Below are positions 36,485 through 48,032 of a stretch of 64,000 bases of DNA, in pieces. Under the pieces are notes generated by a model. It was not told where the DNA came from. It saw nothing but the letters and a program-made list of their open reading frames with translations, and did no database searches. The translations under genes were made by a program, and so were the position numbers. This DNA comes from Pontixanthobacter sp. CEM42. Its GTDB lineage: Bacteria; Pseudomonadota; Alphaproteobacteria; Sphingomonadales; Sphingomonadaceae. The DNA lies in contig NZ_JADQTN010000001.1 in NCBI RefSeq assembly GCF_017812015.1, forward strand, positions 226,501 to 290,500, read 5' to 3'. Numbering within the stretch: position 1 is the stretch's first letter; the number at the start of each line of letters is the position of its first letter.

Positions 36485-38716
36485 CTAGCGGTTGGTCACG
36501 GTTTTCCGTGTGGTTGCAGCTTTCAGCGCATCAACGCGCCAAAAGTGAACCGGTTTCAATTCATGTTTGACGAACAACGCAGTCTGATCGGCAAAATGCG
36601 GACTCTCGGGCCGCGTTGTTGCCGCGCCAAACGGTTGGATCGATTCCGACCGGACACGCTGGCCGGGTTCCCACTCGACGAACATCAGAAAACTGTCGCC
36701 GTGGCGGACCGATAGCCTTCCGTCATCATCGACATTCCACAGGGTCGATGCACGCAAAGTGTCGCTGCCTCCATCGAGCGGCAGATCAATGTCACCCTGT
36801 CGCAGCCGCAGTAGTTCGGACATTGGCGGATCAAGCTTGCCGAAATGCGTCATCAGGTGCTCGGCCGCTTTGGCGAGTTCTTCTTTTGCATCGGGCAGTG
36901 GCTTGTTTTGATACTCAGCGCTCATCCATGGACGGATCATCAGCAAAGCGATGGAATCGCCTTCGCCGACACTGTCGGAGGTCATATCCCATCCTTTGAG
37001 CAGGGCTTGCGCCCTGGCCAGTTCGGGGTCGTCAGTCAGATCGAGCGCTTCCACCCCGTCCATCATCGTGTCGACATAATCCTCGCGGACATAGCCGGTG
37101 TCATATTTGATCTTTTCCAGCGTCTTGCGGTCGATGATGTTATATTGCGCCATCAGAATTTCAGTGCGGCGCGAACGGTTTGTTTCCTTGAGCTCCACTC
37201 CCATTTCGGGCGCGACGCTGTCCGGGTCGATATCGTCGTCCGGACCGGCGGCGGAGTAGGGCTTGTTGTTGGAGTTGTAGACCCAGCCGCTCGATGGGTT
37301 GTAAATCTTCGGGATCGCGTCGAAGTCGACGGTTCCCTGCCAAATCAGTGAACTGTCATTTCCGGGCAGGATATTGCGCCAATCAGGACCGACGGGGCGG
37401 TTGGGAATAGCGGCGTTATAGACATAGGCGATATTGCCTTCCTTATCTCCATAGATGAAGTTGGTGGAGGGTATATCCATCCGTGCGATGATGGTCTTCC
37501 ACTCGTCGAAAGTCTCCGCTTTGTTGAGCCGGTAATAGGCGTCGAGCATATCCACGCTGTCCATGCCGCCATAGCGGATCGCAAAGGCACCTTTGTCGTT
37601 CTTGATGACCGGCCCATGCGCGCTGCGATAAACGGTTTGCGGAACAGGCAGGACCAGCGGCCCTTTTTTGACTGGCAGAATGACGCTCTTCGAAAGCAGC
37701 GGTTTCCATTCGCCATCGAGCTTGTAATTCTCGCCGCTCTCGTCGAGCTCCAGCTCGTATACATCGGTCATGTCAGGCCGATTGACCGTGTTGGTCCAGC
37801 CGAGATTTTCGTTGTGGCCTAGGAACGGGAAGGGGCTGCCGGGGAAGTTTGCGCCGGCATAGTGCCAGCCCTCATTACTTTCCACGACGAGCTCATACCA
37901 GGCAACGCCGCCACGCCATGGCTGGTGACTGTTGGAGACAAGCCGGGTGACCCCGTCGCCCGATTTTTCCGGCGCGATTGCCCACGCGTTGGAACCCGAT
38001 AGTGCACCATCCTCGCCGAAATAGAGCGGATGCGCGCGAGCGACGTTGGTTGGTTCTGCTTCGTCGTTTTCTTCCATAATTGGCGGGGCGTCAGCAGATG
38101 GTTCGACCTGGCTACCAGCCTCAGGGATTGGCGGGCCAAATTCCGGGTTTAGCTCTTCGCCCGCGACCAATGGGCCAATGACATTGCCGAGCCCGAAGAA
38201 GAACGGTTGGCGCAAAGCAAAGCCCGTCGCGACATCCATGCCATTGACCGGGAAGAGATTGGCCAGCTTAACCTCGCCGGGGTTTTCCTTGGCGAATTGG
38301 TTGAGGCCGGTTGCATAGGCTTCAAACAGCGCGCGGGTATCTTCGGGAAGCGAGGCATAATGCCGCTCCGCTGTGCCGCGCGCATCGAGCAGGTGATAGG
38401 CGTAATCAATCTGCGCGCCTTGCTCCCCGGCAATCGCGCCGTAACGCCCGCGCGTCATCGCCACGACATCTTGCAGCGTGAAGAAGTCATCCTCCGCATG
38501 GGCAATCGCCACTCCGTAGGCAACATCGGCATCGGTCTCGCCATAAATATGTGGGACGCCAAATTCGCTACGGACGATTTCGGCAGAGTAGGTCCGATCG
38601 CTATCAGGTGCGGTGCCTTTTTGCGCCGCGAAAGGCTCCCATACCATCAGTCCGATCAGGACTGTGAGTGTGACCCCAAGCAGCAGCCATCCGCCGCGAA
38701 CCAACCAACGCTTCAT
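36485..38716 (-). CDS. Penicillin acylase family amidohydrolase (Ntn hydrolase)
   Basis: A 743-residue S45 Ntn hydrolase. One N-terminal membrane helix (WLLLGVTLTVLIGLMVW) exports it. The autocatalytic cleavage site is ALSGSNAWAIAP, with Ser242 as predicted N-terminal nucleophile of the beta chain; conserved features include FPGSPFPFLGHNENLGWTNT and STNFIYGDKEGNIAYVYN. A Pro/Glu-rich segment (about 196-226) lies in the spacer removed on maturation. Substrates in the family include penicillins, acyl-homoserine lactones and other amides; which applies here cannot be read off. Co-directional with the M16 protease. Confidence 0.92.
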   Translation of the reverse strand: MKRWLVRGGWLLLGVTLTVLIGLMVWEPFAAQKGTAPDSDRTYSAEIVRSEFGVPHIYGETDADVAYGVAIAHAEDDFFTLQDVVAMTRGRYGAIAGEQGAQIDYAYHLLDARGTAERHYASLPEDTRALFEAYATGLNQFAKENPGEVKLANLFPVNGMDVATGFALRQPFFFGLGNVIGPLVAGEELNPEFGPPIPEAGSQVEPSADAPPIMEENDEAEPTNVARAHPLYFGEDGALSGSNAWAIAPEKSGDGVTRLVSNSHQPWRGGVAWYELVVESNEGWHYAGANFPGSPFPFLGHNENLGWTNTVNRPDMTDVYELELDESGENYKLDGEWKPLLSKSVILPVKKGPLVLPVPQTVYRSAHGPVIKNDKGAFAIRYGGMDSVDMLDAYYRLNKAETFDEWKTIIARMDIPSTNFIYGDKEGNIAYVYNAAIPNRPVGPDWRNILPGNDSSLIWQGTVDFDAIPKIYNPSSGWVYNSNNKPYSAAGPDDDIDPDSVAPEMGVELKETNRSRRTEILMAQYNIIDRKTLEKIKYDTGYVREDYVDTMMDGVEALDLTDDPELARAQALLKGWDMTSDSVGEGDSIALLMIRPWMSAEYQNKPLPDAKEELAKAAEHLMTHFGKLDPPMSELLRLRQGDIDLPLDGGSDTLRASTLWNVDDDGRLSVRHGDSFLMFVEWEPGQRVRSESIQPFGAATTRPESPHFADQTALFVKHELKPVHFWRVDALKAATTRKTVTNR

Positions 38717-38784
38717 AAAATTTCCTCTCTCGCGCAGCGGCGTAGCGCGAAATCAGGGCAGGGTGAACCCTATGTGTTGCACCC

Positions 38785-38812
38785 CTTCACACGCGGTTTG
38801 GAGGTCCTATAT
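38785..38812 (+). promoter_or_regulatory. Possible RpoH (heat-shock sigma-32) promoter of clpB
   Basis: CTTCAC (38785-38790) and CCTATAT (38806-38812) are separated by 15 bases, close to the alphaproteobacterial RpoH pattern CTTGAA-N15-CCCATNT with CCTATNT variants. It lies 77 bases before clpB, a classic RpoH target. The -35 match is imperfect, so this is tentative. Confidence 0.35.
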
Positions 38813-38888
38813 GTGAGTAACACACCTGATCTTGTGACGCGGTGATTGTGCGCCATATGCGAAGAGAACGATTTTTGAGGACTATGCG

Positions 38889-41468
<2,580 letters not shown>

Positions 41469-41487
41469 TCGACCCGCTTCTGGGCAG

Positions 41488-42054
41488 TCATTTAACACGC
41501 CGTCCTTTTTCGCCGTTCTGTCCGTTGATCCGGACAAAATAGCTGCCCAGCGCAGCTTTCTTGAACTCGACTTTATCGCCCACTCTGGCGCGTAGGGATT
41601 TCTTGGCGCCGGGTATCCGCCATACCGCGTTGCCGTCTTCGATTGTGATAAAGACCGTATTGCGGCCCGAGATCGAGACATTGGTGATTGTGGATTGAAG
41701 GAGCTCCAGATCTTCTTCTTTGTCATCATCACCAAACAGGCCGAGCTTGGGCAGGCTAAAGCCGAACAGACGGCGCTTGGTCTTTTTTACGTCTTCGCCG
41801 TCGATAATGCGGACTTGGCCCTCATCACTGGCTGCCACGACGGTGCCCACTGCTGCGTCATAACAAGTAAGCCTTTGCGAATCATCGGTGATTGCCTGAC
41901 ACGCCTTTAGGCTCTTTATATACGCATCCTCTTCAGCCGCTTCCTGCGCGCTAGCAGGGCCTGCTGCGATGCTCGCTGCTGCGGCCATAGAAAGTGTCGA
42001 GGCAAAGATTCGTGCGCGAAATTGTCCATTGGTGGACGTATTATTGCGTGTCAT
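41488..42054 (-). CDS. Secreted protein of unknown function
   Basis: A 188-residue protein with a signal peptide (STLSMAAAASIAAGPASAQ, preceded by a polar basic N-terminus). A two-cysteine helix (CQAITDDSQRLTCYDAAV, residues 52-64) follows, then a basic/acidic linker (KKTKRRLFGF, GDDDKEEDL) and a beta-rich C-terminal half (SGRNTVFITIEDGNAVWRIP, ending in GEKGRRVK). This cysteine pair occurs in several small alphaproteobacterial envelope proteins; no named family. It diverges from the TonB-dependent receptor gene. Confidence 0.75.
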   Translation of the reverse strand: MTRNNTSTNGQFRARIFASTLSMAAAASIAAGPASAQEAAEEDAYIKSLKACQAITDDSQRLTCYDAAVGTVVAASDEGQVRIIDGEDVKKTKRRLFGFSLPKLGLFGDDDKEEDLELLQSTITNVSISGRNTVFITIEDGNAVWRIPGAKKSLRARVGDKVEFKKAALGSYFVRINGQNGEKGRRVK

Positions 42055-42285
42055 TCGAAATGATCCTTGAGGCGGTATGAATATGTCCAGTGGTTGGCAC
42101 AGTCAGCGCATCTATCCAACTGTAACACGAATGCCACACTCGCTACCTTACGAGCAGATTAACCGCTCACTGCGATTGCGATTGTGGTTTCGTATGCACT
42201 AGACGGCACTCACTCGGACCTCGTGTCCGTTCCGTATACCTATTCACATGAGTGCCAAGGGGGCGCTCAGATTAAGGGGATTGGA

Positions 42286-45200
42286 ATGTCCAACCGTTTA
42301 AATAAAGCCGCGCTTATGGCGGGTACGATCATGGCAGGTGCCTTGATCGCGACTCCGGCATATGCACAAGAGAATACCGATGGTGCCGAAGCCGCCAACG
42401 AAGATGATTTCATCATCGTTACCGGTTCGCGCATTCAAAAGCGTAACACCGACAGCGCAGCGCCTGTTGCTGTTGTTGATAGCGAAGAGTTTGAACTGTC
42501 AGGTACCGTCAACGTTGAGAACGTGGTCAACACGCTTCCTCAAGTTGTTCCGGGTACGACTTCGTTCTCGAACAACCCAGGTAACGGTACTGCTACACTG
42601 AACCTTCGTGGTCTTGGTGCTCAGCGTACTCTGGTTCTTGTCAACGGTCGCCGTTGGTTGTCATTCGACACTCAGCAAATCGTCGATTTGAACACAGTTC
42701 CTTCGTTCCTGCTTGATTCGGTTGACGTTGTGACCGGTGGTGCTTCGGCTGTTTACGGTTCGGACGCCCTTGCTGGTGTTGTTAACTTCCGTCTGAAAGA
42801 CGTTGAAGGCGTGGAAATCGGTGGTCAGTACTCGATCACAGAGCGCGGCGACGCTGCTCGTTACGAAGTTCACGGTGCAATCGGTACTTCATTCGATGAT
42901 GGCCGCGGTAGCGCGACTGTCTACGCTGAATACTACAACCGTGATGATCTCTTCCAAGGCGACCGTGGTTTCTCCAACTTCGCACTTGGTAACGAGACTG
43001 GCCCAGGCCAGCAGCAGCAGTTCGGTTCGTCCACTCTGCCAAACGGCGTTCTGCGTTACATCGGCGGTTCAACCGGCCAAGGCGTTCTGCCAGCTGGCAC
43101 CGAGTTCGGTGCTGCAGGTGCAGTAGGCTTCGGTACCGGCGTTGTATTCGACAACACACCTGGCGACTTCCGCCAGCGTACTGGTGACACATACAACTAC
43201 GCACCGGTTAACTACCTGCAGGTCCCGCAAGAGCGTTACCTCCTTGGTGGTTATGCTGACTATGAATTCAGCGACGGTCACGAGTTCTACACAGAAGTAG
43301 CATTCGTGAATAACCGCGTTGCACAGGAACTGGCTGCTACGCCGGTAACTGGTAGCTTCAACATCGATCTGGCGACTCAGGGTCAATTCCTTGTTGCTAG
43401 CGATCTTGCCCAGCTGCAAGCGATTGACGCGAATGAAACTGCGTTGAACGCAGCTTTCAACGCTGCGATGGCTGACCAAGATCCGGTGACACCTGGTGTT
43501 CAGTTTACACCGGTTGTTGACGATCCAGGCGTGGTCAACTTCTTCGTACAACGTCGTACGATCGAAGCTAGCCGTCGTAACAGCCTCGATGAGCGGAACG
43601 CGTTCCGTGTACTCGGCGGTGTTCGCGGTGCGATCACTGACAACCTGAACTATGACGCGTATTACATGTACTCACGTACACGTAACGCGAACATTCAGGC
43701 TGGTAACATCTCGCGTTCGGCCTTCCAGGCTGGCCTCGACGGTACTGCTACCCCGATCAACATCTTCGGTCTGAACACGCTGACTCCAGCAATGTTCGGC
43801 CAGATCGCGATTCAGGCGCAAAATGGTGACATTTCAACCCTTCAGGTTGCTTCGGGTGCCATTTCTGGCTTCCTCGGTAACTTCGGCATGGGCGGTGATG
43901 ACATCGGCTTCGCTGTTGGTGCAGAATACCGCAGCGTTGGTTCGCAGTTCATTCCTGATACTGCACTGTCTTCGGGCGACGTTATCGGCTTCAACGCCGG
44001 TCTCCCAACCGAAGGTTCTTACGATGTGAAGGAAGTCTTCGCAGAGCTTAACGTTCCTATCCTCGGCCCCGACTCGGGCGTTGAGCGTTTGGAACTGACC
44101 GGTGCTGCGCGTTACTCTGATTACTCGCTGGCAGCTGTCGGCGGTGTTTGGACCTTCGCTGGTGGTATCGAATTCGCTCCTGTTCCGGACGTAACACTTC
44201 GTGCGCAATATCAGCGCGCGGTTCGTGCTCCGAACGTGGGTGAGCTCTTCGGTGGCCGCGCAATCGGTTTCCCACCTGCAACTGACCCTTGTAACAACGC
44301 TACTAACGCGGCGACTATCGCAACTTGCGTAGCTTCGCTTCCTGGTGGTGTAGATCCTCAGAACGTTATCGGCAGTGGTAACATCCAACCGAATGCGCAG
44401 ATCCCTGCGACCTTCGGTGGTAACTCCACACTGGGTGAAGAAACTTCAGACAGCTACACCTTTGGTGTGGTTCTTGAGCCTTCATTCATGCCTGGTCTGA
44501 CGATCACAGCTGACTACTGGAACATCTCGATCGAAGACTCGATCCAGACATTCGGTGGTGGTTTGAACAACACCTTGGATCTGTGCTTCAACCAAGTACA
44601 GGACATCACTGCTCCGATTTGTGCTCCTTTCGCAGGTGGTACAGCTCGTTCGGCAGGTGGTGCGATTACCACGGCTTCGAACCCGCTGGTTCTTGCGGCG
44701 AACATCGCTAGCCAAGACGTTTCCGGTATCGATCTTCAGGTGAACTACGGAACAACCATTCCGTTCTCGCTCCTGACTGATAGCGGTGAGCAGCAGGTTA
44801 ACTTTGCGTTCCTGGGTACTTGGACCGAAAACTCGGACTTCACTCCGGTTGCCGGCTTCCCAACAGTCAACGAATGCGCTGGCCTGTTCGGACCGACCTG
44901 CGGTGAGCCAACACCTACGTACAAGTGGACAAGTCGCTTGACGTTTGTTGATGGTCCTCTGACGACATCGTTCCGCTGGCGTCACCTGAGCGGTGTTGGT
45001 GATGATGATCCGACAACGGATTACAGCCAGTTCAACGGCGTTGAGCGTATCAATGCCTACGACCTGCTGGACATCACGCTCTCGTTCGAAGTCAATGAGA
45101 ACCTGACTATCGCAGCTGGTGTAGACAACGTGTTTGACACGTTGCCACAAACACCAACTTTCGATGCTAACGGCATCGTCAGCAGCACCAACAATGGTAC

Positions 45201-45297
45201 GCTGCTGGGTGATAACCAAGAGCAAGCAAACACATACCCAAGCACATACAACGTGCTCGGTCGTGACTTCTTCGTATCGGCGAACATCAAGTTCTAA
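42286..45297 (+). CDS. TonB-dependent receptor, highly codon-biased
   Basis: A 1003-residue outer-membrane transporter. ATG 42286 follows AAGGGG by 6 bases and starts a signal peptide (KAALMAGTIMAGALIATPAYAQ). A likely TonB box is DDFIIVTGSR. The plug domain (about 40-170) has PVAVVDSEEFELSG, LNLRGLGAQRTLVLVNGRR and SVDVVTGGASAVYGSDALAGVVN. The barrel ends DFFVSANIKF with terminal Phe. Codon choice is strongly biased to GCT, CGT, GGT, GTT, AAC and TTC, unlike neighbouring genes that prefer GCG/GCC and CGC, which implies very high expression. The substrate is unknown; the Oar/CarO-like layout suits peptides or oligosaccharides. Confidence 0.95.
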   Translation: MSNRLNKAALMAGTIMAGALIATPAYAQENTDGAEAANEDDFIIVTGSRIQKRNTDSAAPVAVVDSEEFELSGTVNVENVVNTLPQVVPGTTSFSNNPGNGTATLNLRGLGAQRTLVLVNGRRWLSFDTQQIVDLNTVPSFLLDSVDVVTGGASAVYGSDALAGVVNFRLKDVEGVEIGGQYSITERGDAARYEVHGAIGTSFDDGRGSATVYAEYYNRDDLFQGDRGFSNFALGNETGPGQQQQFGSSTLPNGVLRYIGGSTGQGVLPAGTEFGAAGAVGFGTGVVFDNTPGDFRQRTGDTYNYAPVNYLQVPQERYLLGGYADYEFSDGHEFYTEVAFVNNRVAQELAATPVTGSFNIDLATQGQFLVASDLAQLQAIDANETALNAAFNAAMADQDPVTPGVQFTPVVDDPGVVNFFVQRRTIEASRRNSLDERNAFRVLGGVRGAITDNLNYDAYYMYSRTRNANIQAGNISRSAFQAGLDGTATPINIFGLNTLTPAMFGQIAIQAQNGDISTLQVASGAISGFLGNFGMGGDDIGFAVGAEYRSVGSQFIPDTALSSGDVIGFNAGLPTEGSYDVKEVFAELNVPILGPDSGVERLELTGAARYSDYSLAAVGGVWTFAGGIEFAPVPDVTLRAQYQRAVRAPNVGELFGGRAIGFPPATDPCNNATNAATIATCVASLPGGVDPQNVIGSGNIQPNAQIPATFGGNSTLGEETSDSYTFGVVLEPSFMPGLTITADYWNISIEDSIQTFGGGLNNTLDLCFNQVQDITAPICAPFAGGTARSAGGAITTASNPLVLAANIASQDVSGIDLQVNYGTTIPFSLLTDSGEQQVNFAFLGTWTENSDFTPVAGFPTVNECAGLFGPTCGEPTPTYKWTSRLTFVDGPLTTSFRWRHLSGVGDDDPTTDYSQFNGVERINAYDLLDITLSFEVNENLTIAAGVDNVFDTLPQTPTFDANGIVSSTNNGTLLGDNQEQANTYPSTYNVLGRDFFVSANIKF

Positions 45298-45326
45298 TCC
45301 GACGAAGAATTGCGAAAGCAAAAAGA

Positions 45327-45361
45327 GGGGGCGGCGCACTTCGGTTCGCCGCCCCTTTTTT
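45327..45361 (+). terminator. Strong terminator after the TonB-dependent receptor
   Basis: GGGGCGGCG (45328-45336) pairs perfectly with CGCCGCCCC (45347-45355) around a 10-base loop and is followed by TTTTTT. AAAAAGAG on the left could weakly serve the opposing strand, whose operon ends at 45418. Confidence 0.9.
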
Positions 45362-45417
45362 ATGCGATGAAGAGATCGTTTGGCGCTGCGCCGATTGGCG
45401 CCAGTGCCGGCGCGCTT

Positions 45418-46338
45418 CTAATTGCCGGTAGTTTTGCGAAGAACTCTAAAGTCCGCGAAGGGTTGGTTCGATACGTTATCGACCATCGGTTCGGCGCTCA
45501 CTTGCGTTAGGCCGCCCGCCAGCACAGCGCTTTCAAAGCCATCGGCATCTGCCGTCTGTTTGCACGCTGCTTCTAGGGAGTTGATCCGTCCAATTTCATT
45601 CTGCGCACGGTCCCGTATAGTATCGAGCAAGCGCGCAACATTGGCCGGATGGTCGCGCGCGCCGAGCGATAGCGTTTGTTTCACCGCTTCAGCAATTTCC
45701 CATGCAGCTGAACCGCGCCCGAACTGTTGTGCCCCGATGGCCGGTGCATTCATAATCTTGGTCGAGACGGTTTGCAGACCGCTTGCACGCAATTTCAAAT
45801 TGCCTTTGGCGACTTCGATCAGGGTTTGCTCGTCAATCGCCCAACCGATTTGCTCGCGCCGTGCGGCGTTGTGAGCGAGGATCGGCCCATCAATTCGGTG
45901 CGTGATAAGGCCGACTATGCCTTCTGGCTTTAGCACGCGCGCGATCTCGCTCGCGGCAGCTTCCAGATCGCCATATTCGAAGCCGAATTGGCTTGTCACG
46001 GCATCGAATTTCGCGTCGGGGAAGGGCAGTTCCTCCATCGGTACGCCGCTGCGCACTCTCGCGCCTTTGGGTGGTGCAGGCAATTCTGGGGCCATATCGA
46101 CCCCGACGGGCTTCACATCGGAGCGCTTCTGCAAGATCCACCGCATCACACGGCCGTCGCCAGTGGCAACATCCAGCAATGCGGATTTGCGCGGCAGATC
46201 TTTGGCGAAACCATGCCATGCCGCGCGCTGTGCTGCGTCTATGCCTTGATATTTCGCAGGCAGGCAGCCGCCATCCTGACCGGACTTTGTGTTCTGCGCC
46301 CAGAAGTCGCTCCAGGCTTTGTCATGCGGTGAACTCAT
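45418..46338 (-). CDS. SAM-dependent class I methyltransferase
   Basis: A 306-residue methyltransferase with motif I LLDVATGDGRVM (residues 54-65), motif II acidic end VGVDMAPEL, and the post-I region DAKFDAVTSQFGFEYGDLEAA, IARVLKPEGIVGLITH typical of UbiE/Methyltransf_11 proteins. The C-terminal 130 residues are helical and may bind the substrate, which is unknown. It is the last gene of a three-gene operon with two 2OG oxygenase genes, overlapping the upstream one by 4 bases. Confidence 0.85.
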   Translation of the reverse strand: MSSPHDKAWSDFWAQNTKSGQDGGCLPAKYQGIDAAQRAAWHGFAKDLPRKSALLDVATGDGRVMRWILQKRSDVKPVGVDMAPELPAPPKGARVRSGVPMEELPFPDAKFDAVTSQFGFEYGDLEAAASEIARVLKPEGIVGLITHRIDGPILAHNAARREQIGWAIDEQTLIEVAKGNLKLRASGLQTVSTKIMNAPAIGAQQFGRGSAAWEIAEAVKQTLSLGARDHPANVARLLDTIRDRAQNEIGRINSLEAACKQTADADGFESAVLAGGLTQVSAEPMVDNVSNQPFADFRVLRKTTGN

Positions 46339-48032
46339 TGCGGAGCGCCTTGCCTCAAAGTGACATCAAACGCCACCGTCATCCGGCGGCCATCCGCAAA
46401 CGGACGCGTTCCGTGATAGAGTGTGGAGGGAAACAGCGCCATATGCCCTGGCTTTGGTTCCAAAGTGCGGCGCGGGCCGAGATCGAGGCCAAGATCAGCT
46501 GCAGGCCGGCCGACCTCCAGCCAACCAGCCTCATCATTGGCGTCTGCGGTTTCATCCGGAACTTCCAAATAGAGTGCAGAAGATACAATACCTTGAGGGT
46601 GAATATGCGCGGTATGAAAATCACCTCCACCGTTTAGCCGCACGGACCATGATCCCGCGAGTGCCCATTCGCTATCACGATGTCGCAACAAAGGATGCGC
46701 CGCATCATGCTCTGGCAAAGCACCGCGATATTGTTCCACGGTAGCGACGATTGCATCGCGCAGTTCGGCGAATTCGGGCTCCGTTCGATCAAACAATATA
46801 CCGCGTGTTTGTGATCCACCGCGTAAAGACTGACCCAGCGGCAGAGGCGAACCATCGTGCAATTGGTGCAGTTGGGGAATGACCTTTGGCAGCACCGCGT
46901 CGGCGTTGTGCAACGGCATCAAGCGGACTAGCTCTTCGCGCCCATCGAGCCAATCGGACCGCTCATCTGACGTTAGCCGCCAGACGACACCGCGGAGCGC
47001 CCATGCAGAAATGCTCCACGGGTCCACCTCGATGATTTGATCGAGCAGCGTCCCGGCACGGTCAAATTCTGCACAGCGAATACGGTGGCGCGCTTCGTGC
47101 AGCCACCGCTCGCTGTCTTGTCGGTCTAACCGAGTAAACACTGCCTCTGCGCGATCATTGTCGCCTGCAGCGCCCGCATTGACCGCTTCGAGCATGACAA
47201 AGTGATCAAGATCGGGAAATTTGCTTTGCGCATCGACTGCGACATCGGTCGCTTGTGTATTGTAATCGAGTCCCGACAGCACCGAACACCACTCGGACAG
47301 AATATTGGGATCCTGCGGGGCCTTCGCCGCTGCATCGCCGTAATGCGAGGTGAAGTCCTCTTCCCCTTGCGCCAGCCGGAGCTGGGCCAAAAAGCGCAGT
47401 CCCTCGGTCCATTGCGGGGCTTGCTTGGCTAGCGCTTCGGCAATTTCACGCGCGCCTTTGTAATCGCCCGCGACGTCGAGTGATTGTGCTTTGCCGAGCC
47501 ACAGATCGGCATCGCCATTGTTAACCGACAAGGCACGATCAAAGCGTTGTACGGCGGCGGCTTCACCGCGCTCCAATGCAACACGCGCGCGGCCATGCAG
47601 GGCCTTTGCACGGTTGGGTTCCAGAGCAAGCGCCAGATCGTACCAGAATCCGGCTTTGGCAGGATTGCACATCCCGCGTTCTGCAGTTCCACGTGTCGAG
47701 CAATAGACCGCCGATGATCGCCCTTGCTTCTCGAACGACGCAAGCTGTGCCACTGCGCTTGCGTGCTGCCCTAACGCGGACAAAGCGATCGCATGATTGA
47801 TCGCGAATTCGATGTTCGTAGATTGCAGAGCCGCTGCCTCGGCGAAGTGCTTCTTCGCCGCTGTGGCGTCGCCCAAACGCAGGAACATACCGCCTGCACT
47901 GTTCCACAATGCCGCATCTTGGGGGTGCTGCTCTACACCCCTTTCCATTGCTTGCCGCGCCGCAGCAGCATCGCCGCTTCGCTCCGCGGCCAAAGCGCGC
48001 TCGCGCCACTGATGCGCGGAGAATTTGCTCAC
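46335..48032 (-). CDS. TPR protein with C-terminal 2OG-Fe(II) oxygenase domain
   Basis: A 565-residue protein. Residues about 5-370 are TPR-like helical repeats (WRERALAAERSGDAAAARQAME, LWNSAGGMFLRLGDATAAKKHF and more). The last 130 residues form a 2OG-Fe(II) oxygenase of the TIGR02466/2OG-FeII_Oxy_5 type: WSVRLNGGGDFHTAHIHPQG (His ligands), ALYLEVPD, then HMALFPSTLYHGTRPFADGRRMTVAFDV with the distal His and 2OG-binding Arg. The TPR part may bring a protein or peptide substrate to the oxygenase. Overlaps both neighbours by 4 bases, so all three are made together. Confidence 0.85.
   Translation of the reverse strand: MSKFSAHQWRERALAAERSGDAAAARQAMERGVEQHPQDAALWNSAGGMFLRLGDATAAKKHFAEAAALQSTNIEFAINHAIALSALGQHASAVAQLASFEKQGRSSAVYCSTRGTAERGMCNPAKAGFWYDLALALEPNRAKALHGRARVALERGEAAAVQRFDRALSVNNGDADLWLGKAQSLDVAGDYKGAREIAEALAKQAPQWTEGLRFLAQLRLAQGEEDFTSHYGDAAAKAPQDPNILSEWCSVLSGLDYNTQATDVAVDAQSKFPDLDHFVMLEAVNAGAAGDNDRAEAVFTRLDRQDSERWLHEARHRIRCAEFDRAGTLLDQIIEVDPWSISAWALRGVVWRLTSDERSDWLDGREELVRLMPLHNADAVLPKVIPQLHQLHDGSPLPLGQSLRGGSQTRGILFDRTEPEFAELRDAIVATVEQYRGALPEHDAAHPLLRHRDSEWALAGSWSVRLNGGGDFHTAHIHPQGIVSSALYLEVPDETADANDEAGWLEVGRPAADLGLDLGPRRTLEPKPGHMALFPSTLYHGTRPFADGRRMTVAFDVTLRQGAPQ

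Noticed and set aside
36475-36491. CCGCTAG-CCC-CTAGCGG hairpin at the acylase stop codon
   Set aside because: Seven-base stem that overlaps the coding end and has no T-run; probably chance.
43834-45339. Several minus-strand open frames opposite the TonB-dependent receptor
   Set aside because: They mirror the codon bias of the receptor gene and contain abnormal Cys/Arg-rich translations without any family match.
45367-45510. Small plus-strand frame starting MKRSFGAAPIGASAG after the receptor terminator
   Set aside because: It runs into the methyltransferase 3' end on the other strand and has no ribosome site.
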